A program made the position numbers and the translations under genes. A stretch of 16,677 nucleotides of DNA, taken from NCBI GenBank assembly GCA_964388665.1, contig CAYMBJ010000082.1, forward strand, positions 1 to 16,677, in the 5' to 3' direction. This stretch comes from CALCCV01 sp964388665. Lineage in GTDB: Bacteria; Bdellovibrionota; Bdellovibrionia; Bdellovibrionales; Bdellovibrionaceae. Positions 5,687-13,859 of this stretch are shown one piece after another (position 1 is the first letter of the stretch; the number at the start of each line of letters is the position of its first letter). The notes under the pieces were generated by a model that saw only the letters and a list, made by a program, of their open reading frames with translations, was not told the DNA's origin and made no database searches.

Positions 5687-8091
5687 GGAGTGACCTGATA
5701 GGAAAAATTCAAATCTGGGGGTTTGAAGGTGATCTGGTTATATTCAATGATGGGTCCCTTGGATTCGGACTAGAACTATCTTGCTTGGATGTTTCGACTT
5801 GGAATCCAGATCGTATCAACGGTTTGGCCACTAGCTTGGATCAATTCCTCAATGGCCTGCCACCACATATTGATCTTCAGTTTGTTCAGGAGATTACTTC
5901 TGGCAATGCAGAGAGTTTCGATGGCCATGAAGGATTGGCGCGGGGCTGCGATAGTGAGTGCACCCAAGCGCTGATTCAAGGGCGGACTCAGATTCTTCGA
6001 GAAAGAGATGAGCGAGGGGAAATTCCAGTGCACAGTTTGAAACTCTTTGTGCGGCGTCCATCGCGACCATTGATGTATCGCAAGAGTTCATTTTTCTCAA
6101 AGACAGAGCTGTATCCTGAGATTGCAGAAATTGAGTTTGGTCAGGAAGTGAACGAAACGCTTGCTCTCTTGGACAGCATTGAGCACAACTTAAGGAGCCT
6201 AGGGCTTTTGACCCGTCAGTTGTCACAAAAGCAATTTCTAAAGCTAGTCTATGAACAATGGAATCCGGGGCGCAAATCTCAAATAGGTATGGGTCTCTAT
6301 GATCCTGAGTACATTCCGCCAAGTCTCCTGTTTTCAGATGTGTCCATCTATGAAAATGGATTTTCTATTGGCGAGGTTCATCATCGCCTGATCAGTCTCA
6401 AGATTCTACCTGAGATGACATTTTCGTCGATGGCTCAAGGCTTACGAGAGCTGCCGTTTGGATCAAAATTGTTTTTGTCAATTCATGTTCCTGAACAGCA
6501 GAAGGAGTATGAATCACTGCAAACGCAAAGGCGAATGGCCTTTGCAATGGCTAGGGGAAAGAGATCCGGTGTTGCCGACCTTGAGAGTGAGGCGAAGCTT
6601 CAGGATATTGAGGAGCTCTTGGCAAGTCTCATCTCGCAAGGGCAAAAAATATTTGATGTGAGTCTGCAAATCTTGTTGGTGGGAAATTCTGAGTATGAAG
6701 TCCAAAGTCAGATTGGTGCAACGCTCGCCAAAATCAGAGAGTTGTCGGGGGCGGAGGCCATGCAAGAGACCCTGGCAGCCTTTGACATCTTTTGTGATCT
6801 CGCCATCCCCAATGCTCGATGTTTTGAACGCCAAAAGAAAATGAAGACAACCAATCTGTCTGACTTTTTGCCCGTCTTCGGTCCCTGGCGGGGACATACT
6901 AGTCCGAGTATCCTTTTGAGGTCTCGACTGGGATCTTTGGTCAATTTTGATCCCTTTTCTAGCGAACTTACAAATCACAATATGCTGGTCAGTGGTGGTA
7001 GTGGCAGCGGCAAATCGTTTTGCGCCAATATTCTATTGCTTCAGCTTCTGAAAGAAAATCCAAAGGTGTTCATTGTCGATATTGGAAACTCCTATGGTCG
7101 GCTTTGTGAGCTTTTGGGGGGTGAGACCATAAAGTTTGGTTTGGATATGGCTTTGGCCATCAATCCATTCGACTTGCCCGCGGGCTCGTCCATCCCTTCG
7201 GGCGAAAAGGTAAAGTTTTTGGTGGGAGTTGTCGAGCTGATGACCAAGGAAGAGGGAGCGAGTGGCCTAACCAAATTGGAAAGAGCAGAACTCGAAGAAG
7301 CCATCATCAAGTGCTACGAGAAAACCCCGACGCCTCGTCTTTCTGATCTGAAAACAGAGCTGGTTAATCATTCTGAAACCAGTCTTCGGCTGCTGGGTCG
7401 AATTCTCAACGCTTGGACTGGTGAGTCGACTTATGGAAAGTTCCTGGATCGCCAAACCAATGTTCACCTGACCAAATCATTGATCGCATTTGATTTGAAG
7501 GGCTTGGAAGCCGCACCCGATCTGCAAGCGATTGCTTTGTTTTTGATAACTGATTTGGTTTGGCGGGAAGTTCAGAAGGACCGAGGCACAAAAAAGATTC
7601 TGCTCTTTGATGAGTGTTGGCAGCTTTTAGAGAACGAAGCTGGCAGCACCTTTATGGGCAATGTCTTTAGAACTTTTCGTAAATACTATGCTGGTGTGAT
7701 TGCAATTTCTCAGGACATTGATGATTTCGCACGGAGCAAGGTTGCTAGTGCCATCTTACCAAATTCTGGCACCAAATGGGTCTTGATGCAAAAAGGGGCT
7801 AATCAACAGCGATTGGCTGAAGTGCTTCAGTTAAATGAAGCGGAAGCCCACCTGATAACGACTTTAAGTCAAGAGCGCGGAGTGTATTCCGAAGCCTTCT
7901 TGATGACAGGAGACCATAGATCGGTCGTCGCCATCGAGCCCACTCCACTTGAATATTGGATTGCCACCACGGACCCTCGGGATGTCGCGCACTTTGAGAA
8001 AATTCGCTTGGAAAATTCTGATCGCAACACATCTGAAGTCCTTCAGCAGCTGGCGCAGACCCATCCCTTTGGACTGGCCAGTGATGGCTAG
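5683..8091 (+). CDS. virB4: VirB4/TraC-family type IV secretion ATPase
   Basis: An 802-residue cytoplasmic ATPase that powers pilus assembly and substrate transfer. The N-terminal ~400 residues are the variable TraC/VirB4 domain. The P-loop GGSGSGKS is at 438-445 and the Walker B segment KKILLFDECWQLL has D643-E644, both typical of VirB4/TraC. Near the end, a segment with QDIDDFARS and PNSGTKWVLMQ matches the conserved C-terminal motifs of the family. Length is normal (about 800) and no frameshift was seen. The start overlaps the VirB3 stop. It is the most reliable marker of a conjugative system in this window. The gene order fits the VirB/Trb plan, while the DECWQLL form is seen in TraC-type proteins, so the system may be of mixed type. 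Confidence 0.95.
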   Translation: MRSDLIGKIQIWGFEGDLVIFNDGSLGFGLELSCLDVSTWNPDRINGLATSLDQFLNGLPPHIDLQFVQEITSGNAESFDGHEGLARGCDSECTQALIQGRTQILRERDERGEIPVHSLKLFVRRPSRPLMYRKSSFFSKTELYPEIAEIEFGQEVNETLALLDSIEHNLRSLGLLTRQLSQKQFLKLVYEQWNPGRKSQIGMGLYDPEYIPPSLLFSDVSIYENGFSIGEVHHRLISLKILPEMTFSSMAQGLRELPFGSKLFLSIHVPEQQKEYESLQTQRRMAFAMARGKRSGVADLESEAKLQDIEELLASLISQGQKIFDVSLQILLVGNSEYEVQSQIGATLAKIRELSGAEAMQETLAAFDIFCDLAIPNARCFERQKKMKTTNLSDFLPVFGPWRGHTSPSILLRSRLGSLVNFDPFSSELTNHNMLVSGGSGSGKSFCANILLLQLLKENPKVFIVDIGNSYGRLCELLGGETIKFGLDMALAINPFDLPAGSSIPSGEKVKFLVGVVELMTKEEGASGLTKLERAELEEAIIKCYEKTPTPRLSDLKTELVNHSETSLRLLGRILNAWTGESTYGKFLDRQTNVHLTKSLIAFDLKGLEAAPDLQAIALFLITDLVWREVQKDRGTKKILLFDECWQLLENEAGSTFMGNVFRTFRKYYAGVIAISQDIDDFARSKVASAILPNSGTKWVLMQKGANQQRLAEVLQLNEAEAHLITTLSQERGVYSEAFLMTGDHRSVVAIEPTPLEYWIATTDPRDVAHFEKIRLENSDRNTSEVLQQLAQTHPFGLASDG

Positions 8092-8123
8092 TTCCCAACA
8101 TTGAAAGGAGATTTTTTGTCACT

Positions 8124-8813
8124 ATGAAAACGAAAAAATTGGCTTCCCTTGTATTGGGAGCGTCTCTTAGTTTTTCATCCATTTCGAAAGCAAGTATCTT
8201 TGGCGAAGAAACCGCTGTTTTGATGCAAATTTTGCAGCAATCCATTCAGCAGTATGTTGAGTTGCAAAAGATTCTCAAAACCGGCGGCGACACATTGGGC
8301 CTATTGCAAGACATCAATCGCGGAATCAATGATTCACTGGGGTTGCTCGAAACCATTAAGCCAGGTGTCGATCCGGGACTCTATAGAGAATTGCAAAGCA
8401 CCGCGGAGGTATTGAGAAAGATAACCGGCGCCTATGGCAAGGTTGAAGAGTCGCCTGACAAGGGTGTGCAACAAGATACGGACCAGCAGATCGCTGAAGC
8501 GATCGCCTTGAACAATAGTATTTATGACTACACCAAAGACATTGATCAAATTGGCGAAACCATTAAGTCCTATTCACACAGTGTGTCCCCTGGTGGAGCC
8601 CAGAAGCTAACGGCCCAAAGCTTAGGGGTGATGATTCATGTAATGAATGAATCTTTGCGGGCGCAGGCGACCATGCTGAAGATGCAGGCCATGGGCCTAT
8701 CCATTCAGAACAAAAAAGACAAAGAGTTCACCAAAAACACCTTGGCCATCACTGAGAGCCTGAAAAGTTCAATGCAAAATCAAAGATCTGATTTTTCAGT
8801 TCCGAGATTTTAA
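8124..8813 (+). CDS. VirB5/TrbJ-like periplasmic minor pilus protein
   Basis: A 229-residue protein with an N-terminal signal peptide (residues 1-24, MKTK then a hydrophobic stretch and SKAS). The mature part is almost all helical, with heptad-like patterns (LMQILQQSIQQYVELQKIL at about 33-51 and further helices to 215). This matches VirB5/TrbJ proteins, which sit at the pilus tip or base, and so does the position between the VirB4 and VirB6 genes. The start ATG at 8124 has AAGGAG at 8105-8110, about 13 bases away; this is longer than usual, but no better in-frame start exists. VirB5 proteins diverge fast, so the call leans on architecture and order. Confidence 0.7.
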   Translation: MKTKKLASLVLGASLSFSSISKASIFGEETAVLMQILQQSIQQYVELQKILKTGGDTLGLLQDINRGINDSLGLLETIKPGVDPGLYRELQSTAEVLRKITGAYGKVEESPDKGVQQDTDQQIAEAIALNNSIYDYTKDIDQIGETIKSYSHSVSPGGAQKLTAQSLGVMIHVMNESLRAQATMLKMQAMGLSIQNKKDKEFTKNTLAITESLKSSMQNQRSDFSVPRF

Positions 8814-8818
8814 GGTGA

Positions 8819-9757
8819 ATGTCGATGTTTGCTGATCTGAGTTGGCTTGCAGAGCAGGCCAAGGTTGTCCATGGAGTTTTCTTCTCCTATTTCTTCTCTT
8901 TCGTGACGATTTTTCTGATTGTGGGAGTTATCGTCGACTATTTCAAACTTCCCCTGGGCGGAACGCCAGGGTTTGCTGTTTTGTTAGGGCGAGCTCTGGT
9001 CGCCTGTGTCTTACTTTATGCTTATCCTGAAATCTCCAATGCCTTTGCAGATGTCGTAGATGCAGTGACAAATCAACTTGGCGGTCTCAATGATTTCAAT
9101 TTGGTGCTTGAGAAGATGGGAGAAAAGTTGAAGGACCTGACGTGGTCCTGGATGAGCTTCAAAGAATCGATCATTGGCGTGCTGTCTTATTTGTCGTTCT
9201 TCCTTCTTTATATTTCGGTCTATGCGATTCAAGCATTCATGATCTTTGCATGGACACTTCTGTTTGTCTTTTCGCCAATTTTGATTTCGCTCTTCGTCCT
9301 TCCAGCGACGGCTGGTGCAACAAGATCTCTTTTTGTGAGCCTTTTCGAGGTGGGCATGTGGAAAGTGGTGTGGAGTGTCCTAGCGACTTTGCTCTGGAGT
9401 TTTGCATTGTCTGAAATCAATAGCGGCGCGGAGATCAATTTTCTAACGGCGATTTTCCTCAATCTCATTCTCGCCGGTTCCTTGTTGCTCACGCCCATTG
9501 TTGTCAGCGCTTTGGCCGGAAAGGGAATCTCTTCATTGGCAACCGCGGCAGGTGGAATTGTTGCTGGGGCGACTATGTCGGGGCCAATTGCTTTTGCCAA
9601 TGCGGCCAAAGCCAAAGTTTCGAGCTCCTATCGAGGCGTCACTCACATCGGTGGCGGTGTCATCAACCGAGCCAGTTCGCTCAAGGCATGGGCTTCAAAA
9701 CAAAAACCTTCGACACCTGGAGTGTCGAAATATCAAAAGGGTAAAGGAGGCTTATGA
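8819..9757 (+). CDS. virB6: VirB6/TrbL-like polytopic inner-membrane channel protein
   Basis: A 312-residue protein, or 310 if translation begins at the second ATG (8825), which is better spaced from the AAGGTG at 8812-8817. Hydrophobic segments lie near residues 20-42, 52-70, 118-160 (two helices), 175-200 and 207-235, followed by a glycine/alanine-rich stretch and a basic cytoplasmic tail. The central conserved region with a tryptophan (MFAWTLLFVFSPILIS, then GMWKVVW) is typical of VirB6/TrbL. These proteins form part of the inner-membrane pore that carries the DNA. The stop overlaps the next start as ATGA at 9754-9757. Confidence 0.82.
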   Translation: MSMFADLSWLAEQAKVVHGVFFSYFFSFVTIFLIVGVIVDYFKLPLGGTPGFAVLLGRALVACVLLYAYPEISNAFADVVDAVTNQLGGLNDFNLVLEKMGEKLKDLTWSWMSFKESIIGVLSYLSFFLLYISVYAIQAFMIFAWTLLFVFSPILISLFVLPATAGATRSLFVSLFEVGMWKVVWSVLATLLWSFALSEINSGAEINFLTAIFLNLILAGSLLLTPIVVSALAGKGISSLATAAGGIVAGATMSGPIAFANAAKAKVSSSYRGVTHIGGGVINRASSLKAWASKQKPSTPGVSKYQKGKGGL

Positions 9758-10305
9758 GATACCCACTAGCCTGGGCCGAAACGGCCATGCAAAATTCTAT
9801 ATTGAAATTCTGTCTTTTGCTTTCAGTGGTCTTAACTGTTGCGTTTGCCGGTGTCGCTGCCATGCTTTCGTTAAAGGCACCGATTGTTGTTGAGCGAGCT
9901 TGCTTCTCGCGAGTTTTGGCATCGGCCTCTCAAGAGCACACTCATCAGGAGATCGAATCATTTTTGCGGATCGCTCTTGAGAAACGCCTTTCGACCGATG
10001 CAAAGGGATCTTCAACTTTGTGGTTGTCTCTGGCAGAGGAGCAAGCCAGGGGCAGCGAAAACAAGGCTTATGAGCAAAAGAACATTCAGCAACGAATCCT
10101 AGTGAATAGTATTCAAGTGCAGGGTCGAACAGCCACAGTCGAAATCGACCGGATTCTGTCGGTGGGCAAGGTTAAGTCAGTGGTGCCAGCAATTATTTTG
10201 GTGCAGATGTCTTCGATTACAAGAAATGAGGTCAATCCTTACGGCTTACTCATCGAAAAGATTGAGCTCAAAAAGGAGGGAAAATCTGATGCCAGAAAGA
10301 ATTAA
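9754..10305 (+). CDS. VirB8/TraE-like inner-membrane assembly protein
   Basis: A 183-residue protein with a short cytoplasmic N-terminus, one membrane helix (about 17-38), and a periplasmic domain of about 140 residues. The start ATG overlaps the VirB6 stop and has AAAGGAGG just upstream. The periplasmic part has an alternating strand/helix pattern with VNSIQVQGRTATVEIDRIL, fitting the NTF2-like fold of VirB8/TraE scaffolds. The VirB6-VirB8-VirB9-VirB10 order supports the call. TraE of F-type systems has the same layout, so the type cannot be settled by eye. The 3' end overlaps the next gene by 17 bases. Confidence 0.7.
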   Translation: MRYPLAWAETAMQNSILKFCLLLSVVLTVAFAGVAAMLSLKAPIVVERACFSRVLASASQEHTHQEIESFLRIALEKRLSTDAKGSSTLWLSLAEEQARGSENKAYEQKNIQQRILVNSIQVQGRTATVEIDRILSVGKVKSVVPAIILVQMSSITRNEVNPYGLLIEKIELKKEGKSDARKN

Positions 10306-10669
10306 GTTCTATCTGATTGTCAGCAGCTTGGTGCTAGGTTCGCTGCAACTCCAAGCGGGTGAGGTTCGGCGGCTGCGCCTGAACTCAGAAACTGTTGCCG
10401 AAATTCGAGTTTCGACAAAGGGCACTGTTCTGAATTTTCCGACAAAGCCACAGAAGGTGATATTGGGTCGAAAAAATAGCTTTGGCTTGGAGTATGTCGA
10501 AAATGACATTGCCATTTCGCCCATGACAGTTTCGGCAGCTTCAAATCTAACCGTCTATCTGGATGGCCGTCGCTATACATTTCGACTTGTAACATCTGAG
10601 CGTCGTGGTGACGAAATTGTTTTGATCAGAGACAGCTTGGAGCGGGCTTTAAGAGTGAAGTTAAAATGA
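10289..10669 (+). CDS. Short VirB9/TraK-like periplasmic core protein
   Basis: The 126-residue protein starts at ATG 10289, with GGAGG at 10275-10279; an earlier in-frame codon would run deep into the VirB8 gene. Residues 1-23 form a signal peptide. The remainder is beta-rich (EIRVSTKGTVLNFPTKPQ, then NLTVYLDGRRYTFRLV), much like the N-terminal domain of VirB9, TraK or TrbG proteins. It is far shorter than a normal VirB9 (about 270-290), so the C-terminal domain that binds the outer-membrane lipoprotein is absent or is supplied by another protein. The neighbour VirB10 supports the assignment. Confidence 0.68.
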   Translation: MPERIKFYLIVSSLVLGSLQLQAGEVRRLRLNSETVAEIRVSTKGTVLNFPTKPQKVILGRKNSFGLEYVENDIAISPMTVSAASNLTVYLDGRRYTFRLVTSERRGDEIVLIRDSLERALRVKLK

Positions 10670-11517
10670 AAACTTCATTGATTGAAAAGCTTGAAAATAT
10701 TTTTTTTGAAGAGAAGGGGCAGAAGCGAGTTCTCAACAGAAAGCTCTTGCGAAGATTGGCCTGGGTTTTTGGTGGCGTGAGCGTGGTGGCGGTATTGCTT
10801 GGGGAGCCCAAAAACACGATTCAAAGAAAGACGGCCTTTTTGCTCGAGACTCTACCAAGCCGAGAACAGACGGTCGCGATTCCAGCTTTCCAAGAGAGTG
10901 CAGCCGCAGTAACTATTGTGATGAAGAAGCCCTTGAGGCAGCCAGCGCGGCTGCCTGGGCCATCCTTGATTCATCGACCTGGAGCAAACGAGATTCTGCC
11001 CGGAACGATTGTGCGCGGGCGGCTGCAGACTTCAGCGACCGATGGTCCCGTAAAGGTTGTTTTAGAGGAAGATCTGTTAGTCGACGGATCCATTAAGCTA
11101 CCACAAGGTACGGTACTGATCGGCAAAGGTCAGAGTCTGGACTCTCGAGTCGGAATCAAATTTTCAAAGGCTATCGTTTCAGGGAGTGAGGTCCTTTCTG
11201 TAAAGGCCGTGGCGCTAGATGCGGAAGACCAGTTGGTCGGACTTCAGGCTTCAAGTGTTGGCGGGGAAAGCGTTCGACTGGGGGCTTCTATTGGATTGAA
11301 TTTTGTCGGCGGACTTGCAGAGGGTCTAAAAGACAGAACCGGAATCAATGGAGCCATTGTCGAGCAAAGCACTCCGCGAAATGCATTTTTAAATGGAGCC
11401 TCCAAGGCCACTCTCGAGCAGGCTCGCACACTGATGGAAGCGCAAAAGAATAGAAAATACTCTTTGATGGTTGAGGCCGGCACTCCCATCTTCATTTTTT
11501 TCAATGGAGAAGATTGA
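10666..11517 (+). CDS. virB10: VirB10/TrbI-like core protein bridging inner and outer membrane
   Basis: The 283-residue protein starts at ATG 10666, overlapping the previous stop (ATGA). It has a cytoplasmic N-terminus, one membrane helix (about 28-46), a short proline-containing periplasmic linker (88-103), then a beta-barrel domain. Within it, LPGTIVRGRLQTS (111-123) and the stretch LPQGTVLIGKGQSLDSRVGIKF are hallmarks of VirB10/TrbI/TraB proteins. It is shorter than most VirB10 proteins (about 370-400), mainly because the linker is short. These proteins span the envelope and respond to ATP use by the ATPases. The glycine-rich stretch at 206-221 lies where the outer-membrane antenna usually sits. 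Confidence 0.85.
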   Translation: MKTSLIEKLENIFFEEKGQKRVLNRKLLRRLAWVFGGVSVVAVLLGEPKNTIQRKTAFLLETLPSREQTVAIPAFQESAAAVTIVMKKPLRQPARLPGPSLIHRPGANEILPGTIVRGRLQTSATDGPVKVVLEEDLLVDGSIKLPQGTVLIGKGQSLDSRVGIKFSKAIVSGSEVLSVKAVALDAEDQLVGLQASSVGGESVRLGASIGLNFVGGLAEGLKDRTGINGAIVEQSTPRNAFLNGASKATLEQARTLMEAQKNRKYSLMVEAGTPIFIFFNGED

Positions 11518-12920
11518 TGGCACAGTCAGGCGTAAATCTCTATCTAAAAACCTTTTCTGAGTTTAAGATTGAAAACTTTTTTCAGTTTGTCTCTCTTCCA
11601 TTTGTTGGATTGTATCATGGAGTCAGGTACCGACTGCTGCCAATGGATGGCCTTGTCCTAGCGTCGTCAGCACTGTGCGCGATTCACAATTTAGGATTGG
11701 ACATTTACGTCTTCAACTATCTGCATCTGATATGGCTGTATCCAAGAACCTTGCTGGCGCATCTTGCTTGGAATGGAATTTACTTTGTATGGCCATATCT
11801 TGCCTGGGGCTTTTTAGAGGGAGGCCGAAGGCTGCGATTTAAAAAAAGCCTTGAAGAGATTTTGACTACAGCTGGTCTCAAGAGTCCCCTCGGAAAGACA
11901 CCCCAGGTTTTGGGAATGTACCCATTGGATGAGTCGACTACGAAATTGGTATTGAGCAAGATTTCATTTTCCATTGATGATTTTTTTAAAGCCAAAAATC
12001 GAATTGAAAGCGGGCTCAGGGGATTTATCGACGACATCAAGGAGAACCGCACAAGGGGGGCTGTCGAGATTATTTTTTCAACTCTCAGCATGCCCACCTC
12101 AATTCGATTCCGCAATGTCACCGACAAGGGCCGAGAGTCCTTTTTGGTGGGCGCGACAAGAGCCAATGATGTTTGTGGTGATTTAGACAGGACGCCGCAC
12201 TTGCTCGTGGCGGGGCAAACGGGAGGGGGGAAGTCCACTTTTCTGCGAAACTTTATCACGACCATTTATTTAAACTCTAAAAATGCTCGCTTCACACTCA
12301 TCGATTTAAAAGGTGGCTTGGAGTTTCAGATTTTTGAAGGTCTACCGCGAGTCGAGGTCTTGCCCAATTTGAATCGTGCTGTGGACACACTCAACTCGCT
12401 TGAGTCTGAGTTAAACCGTCGTGTTGATCTGTTGAAAAAATGCAAAGCCAAAGACATGGACGAACTGGCAAAAAAAGAGAAGGGGAGTTCCTTTATACAC
12501 TCTCGGCGAGTCATAGTGGTAGATGAAGCGGCGGAATTGTTTTTAACTGGCGGAGGCAGTGAAGCATCGAAAATCATCCAAGCCCGTAGGATTTTGAGCC
12601 AGATTGCGCGCAAGGGTCGAGCCGCGGGAATGAATTTGGTCGTTGCGACTCAGAGACCTGACTCACGGTCGCTGGACCCACAAGTCAAAGCCAACCTTCC
12701 TGGAGTCCTGTGTTTTCCGATGCAAAATGACAGCTCCAGCATTACGGTCTTAGGTAACGGAAGGGCGACGGATTTGCCTTTGATTCCAGGTCGGGCGATC
12801 TGGAAAGAAGGCCCCTCAATGACAGAAGTTCAAACGCCTTACCTCAGTGTGGATGAAGCCGATCAACTTCTTGAACCGCATCGCATTTCAAAATCCAATT
12901 CGAAGGCGGAGAAGTCATGA
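11517..12920 (+). CDS. FtsK/TcpA-type DNA translocase, probable coupling protein
   Basis: The 467-residue protein starts at ATG 11517, overlapping the VirB10 stop and with GGAG at 11506-11509. A TTG one codon earlier would make it 468; positions given use that longer form. Two or three membrane helices lie at about 23-100. The motor domain has Walker A GQTGGGKS (234-241), the FtsK-like segment FTLIDLKGG (260-268), Walker B VIVVDEAAE (333-341) and the ATQRPD motif (378-383). These are FtsK/SpoIIIE signatures, not those of VirD4/TraD. In Gram-positive elements, TcpA-type FtsK proteins act as the coupling protein that brings DNA to the channel. Its place at the end of the VirB genes and its overlap with the next gene suggest the same role. 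It lacks the C-terminal gamma domain of true FtsK. Confidence 0.88.
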   Translation: MAQSGVNLYLKTFSEFKIENFFQFVSLPFVGLYHGVRYRLLPMDGLVLASSALCAIHNLGLDIYVFNYLHLIWLYPRTLLAHLAWNGIYFVWPYLAWGFLEGGRRLRFKKSLEEILTTAGLKSPLGKTPQVLGMYPLDESTTKLVLSKISFSIDDFFKAKNRIESGLRGFIDDIKENRTRGAVEIIFSTLSMPTSIRFRNVTDKGRESFLVGATRANDVCGDLDRTPHLLVAGQTGGGKSTFLRNFITTIYLNSKNARFTLIDLKGGLEFQIFEGLPRVEVLPNLNRAVDTLNSLESELNRRVDLLKKCKAKDMDELAKKEKGSSFIHSRRVIVVDEAAELFLTGGGSEASKIIQARRILSQIARKGRAAGMNLVVATQRPDSRSLDPQVKANLPGVLCFPMQNDSSSITVLGNGRATDLPLIPGRAIWKEGPSMTEVQTPYLSVDEADQLLEPHRISKSNSKAEKS

Positions 12921-13822
12921 AGCTCATGTATCTACGAGATGTGGATTTGTTTTTGCTGCTTTGGAAGTATCGCGTTCTTTCGACTCGAGCCATTTGGTGC
13001 GCTCTCTATGACAAAGTCGCTATCAAGACCTGCTATGAACGCCTCATGAAATTGGCGAAGGCCAATTACATTCGGTGCATTTCAGTTGGTGAAAACGGAT
13101 CAGCCTGGACACTGTCGGTAAATGGCTTCCAGGCGATTCGCGATGTGATCCCCGAACTCAAAGTCCCAGGCTACGGATCAGAATCGCCCACTCATGATCT
13201 CATGGTATTGGTGGCAGCCTTTGGTGACCATTGGCCGAGTCTCCCTGCAGGAGTTTTGCTTTTGAGCGAAGAAGAAATCAAGCGGGTGCCGCTTGAATAT
13301 CTTCCAGATTGGTATCCTGTCGATTTGCTCAGACGTCCAGATGGTTTGTGGCTAGTGCAGGACGGGATACAGTCCACTTGCATCGCATTTGAAATGGAGA
13401 CAACCAAAAAAACATTATCAAGCTACGAGATCATCGCTCGACAGTATCAAGACGCAAGCACGGTTTCTAGAGTCGTTTGGTTTGTATCGACACTTAACGT
13501 AGCTGAACTTCTGCAATCGGCATTTCAAAATCGAGCTGGCAGTCATGATTTCAAACACAGCTTTGTTCTCATCTCTGATTTGGTTTCAAATAGCTGGGAT
13601 GCACCTGTGATTCTCGGTCGAGACTCGGGGTTTTCCCTCTGTGATTTCCTAAAAAATCAATGCGGCACAGCCTCCGTCCAGGGACGGAGGCTGTGCCATT
13701 TGGATCTTTCTAAGACCCCACACAGATCAAGAGCTTACGGCTTTTCTGATCCAGACGGATTTTCTAATTCCGCCAGGCATTTCAAATCGACTCCATTCTC
13801 CACATTTATCAAAGCTCGATAA
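12917..13822 (+). CDS. Replication-relaxation family protein, candidate DNA-processing protein
   Basis: The 301-residue protein starts at ATG 12917, overlapping the stop of the FtsK-like gene, with GGAG upstream. The N-terminal 70 residues look like a winged helix (RVLSTRAIWCALYD, then KTCYERLMKLAKANYI), the usual start of the replication-relaxation family (Pfam Replic_Relax), which is often encoded next to FtsK/TcpA pumps. H93-D94 lies in the conserved PTHDL segment. Further on, PDG (141-143) and FEMETTKK (158-165) resemble a PD...ExE...K nuclease-like core. No relaxase motifs (tyrosine plus HUH) are seen. It is the best candidate for DNA processing or origin recognition. Its role is inferred from family and order. 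The C-terminal ~50 residues are read through a perfect palindrome. Confidence 0.7.
   Translation: MKLMYLRDVDLFLLLWKYRVLSTRAIWCALYDKVAIKTCYERLMKLAKANYIRCISVGENGSAWTLSVNGFQAIRDVIPELKVPGYGSESPTHDLMVLVAAFGDHWPSLPAGVLLLSEEEIKRVPLEYLPDWYPVDLLRRPDGLWLVQDGIQSTCIAFEMETTKKTLSSYEIIARQYQDASTVSRVVWFVSTLNVAELLQSAFQNRAGSHDFKHSFVLISDLVSNSWDAPVILGRDSGFSLCDFLKNQCGTASVQGRRLCHLDLSKTPHRSRAYGFSDPDGFSNSARHFKSTPFSTFIKAR
13664..13697. repeat. Perfect 16-bp-arm palindrome inside the Replic_Relax gene
   Basis: The arm at 13664-13679 (GGCACAGCCTCCGTCC) is exactly complementary to 13682-13697, with only AG between. Such a match is very unlikely by chance. There is no T-run after it on the plus strand. On the minus strand, six T's follow after about seven bases, so it is not a good terminator in either direction. 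It may be a binding or processing site for the element, such as part of an origin of transfer, or a small inserted repeat. Confidence 0.85.
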
Positions 13823-13859
13823 GAAAATGCTCTGCACTAACCATATAGGAGTTCTATTG

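Noticed and set aside
11517..12920. VirD4/TraD coupling protein
   Set aside because: The LIDLKGG, VVDEAAE and ATQRPD segments match FtsK/SpoIIIE proteins; the VirD4-type motifs and all-alpha domain are not seen.
13664..13697. Palindrome as an ordinary intrinsic terminator
   Set aside because: No T-run follows on the plus strand, and on the minus strand the T-run starts about seven bases after the stem; it also lies well inside the coding frame.
12917..13822. Canonical MOB-family relaxase
   Set aside because: No HUH histidine triad with catalytic tyrosine is visible; the winged-helix start and order fit the replication-relaxation family.
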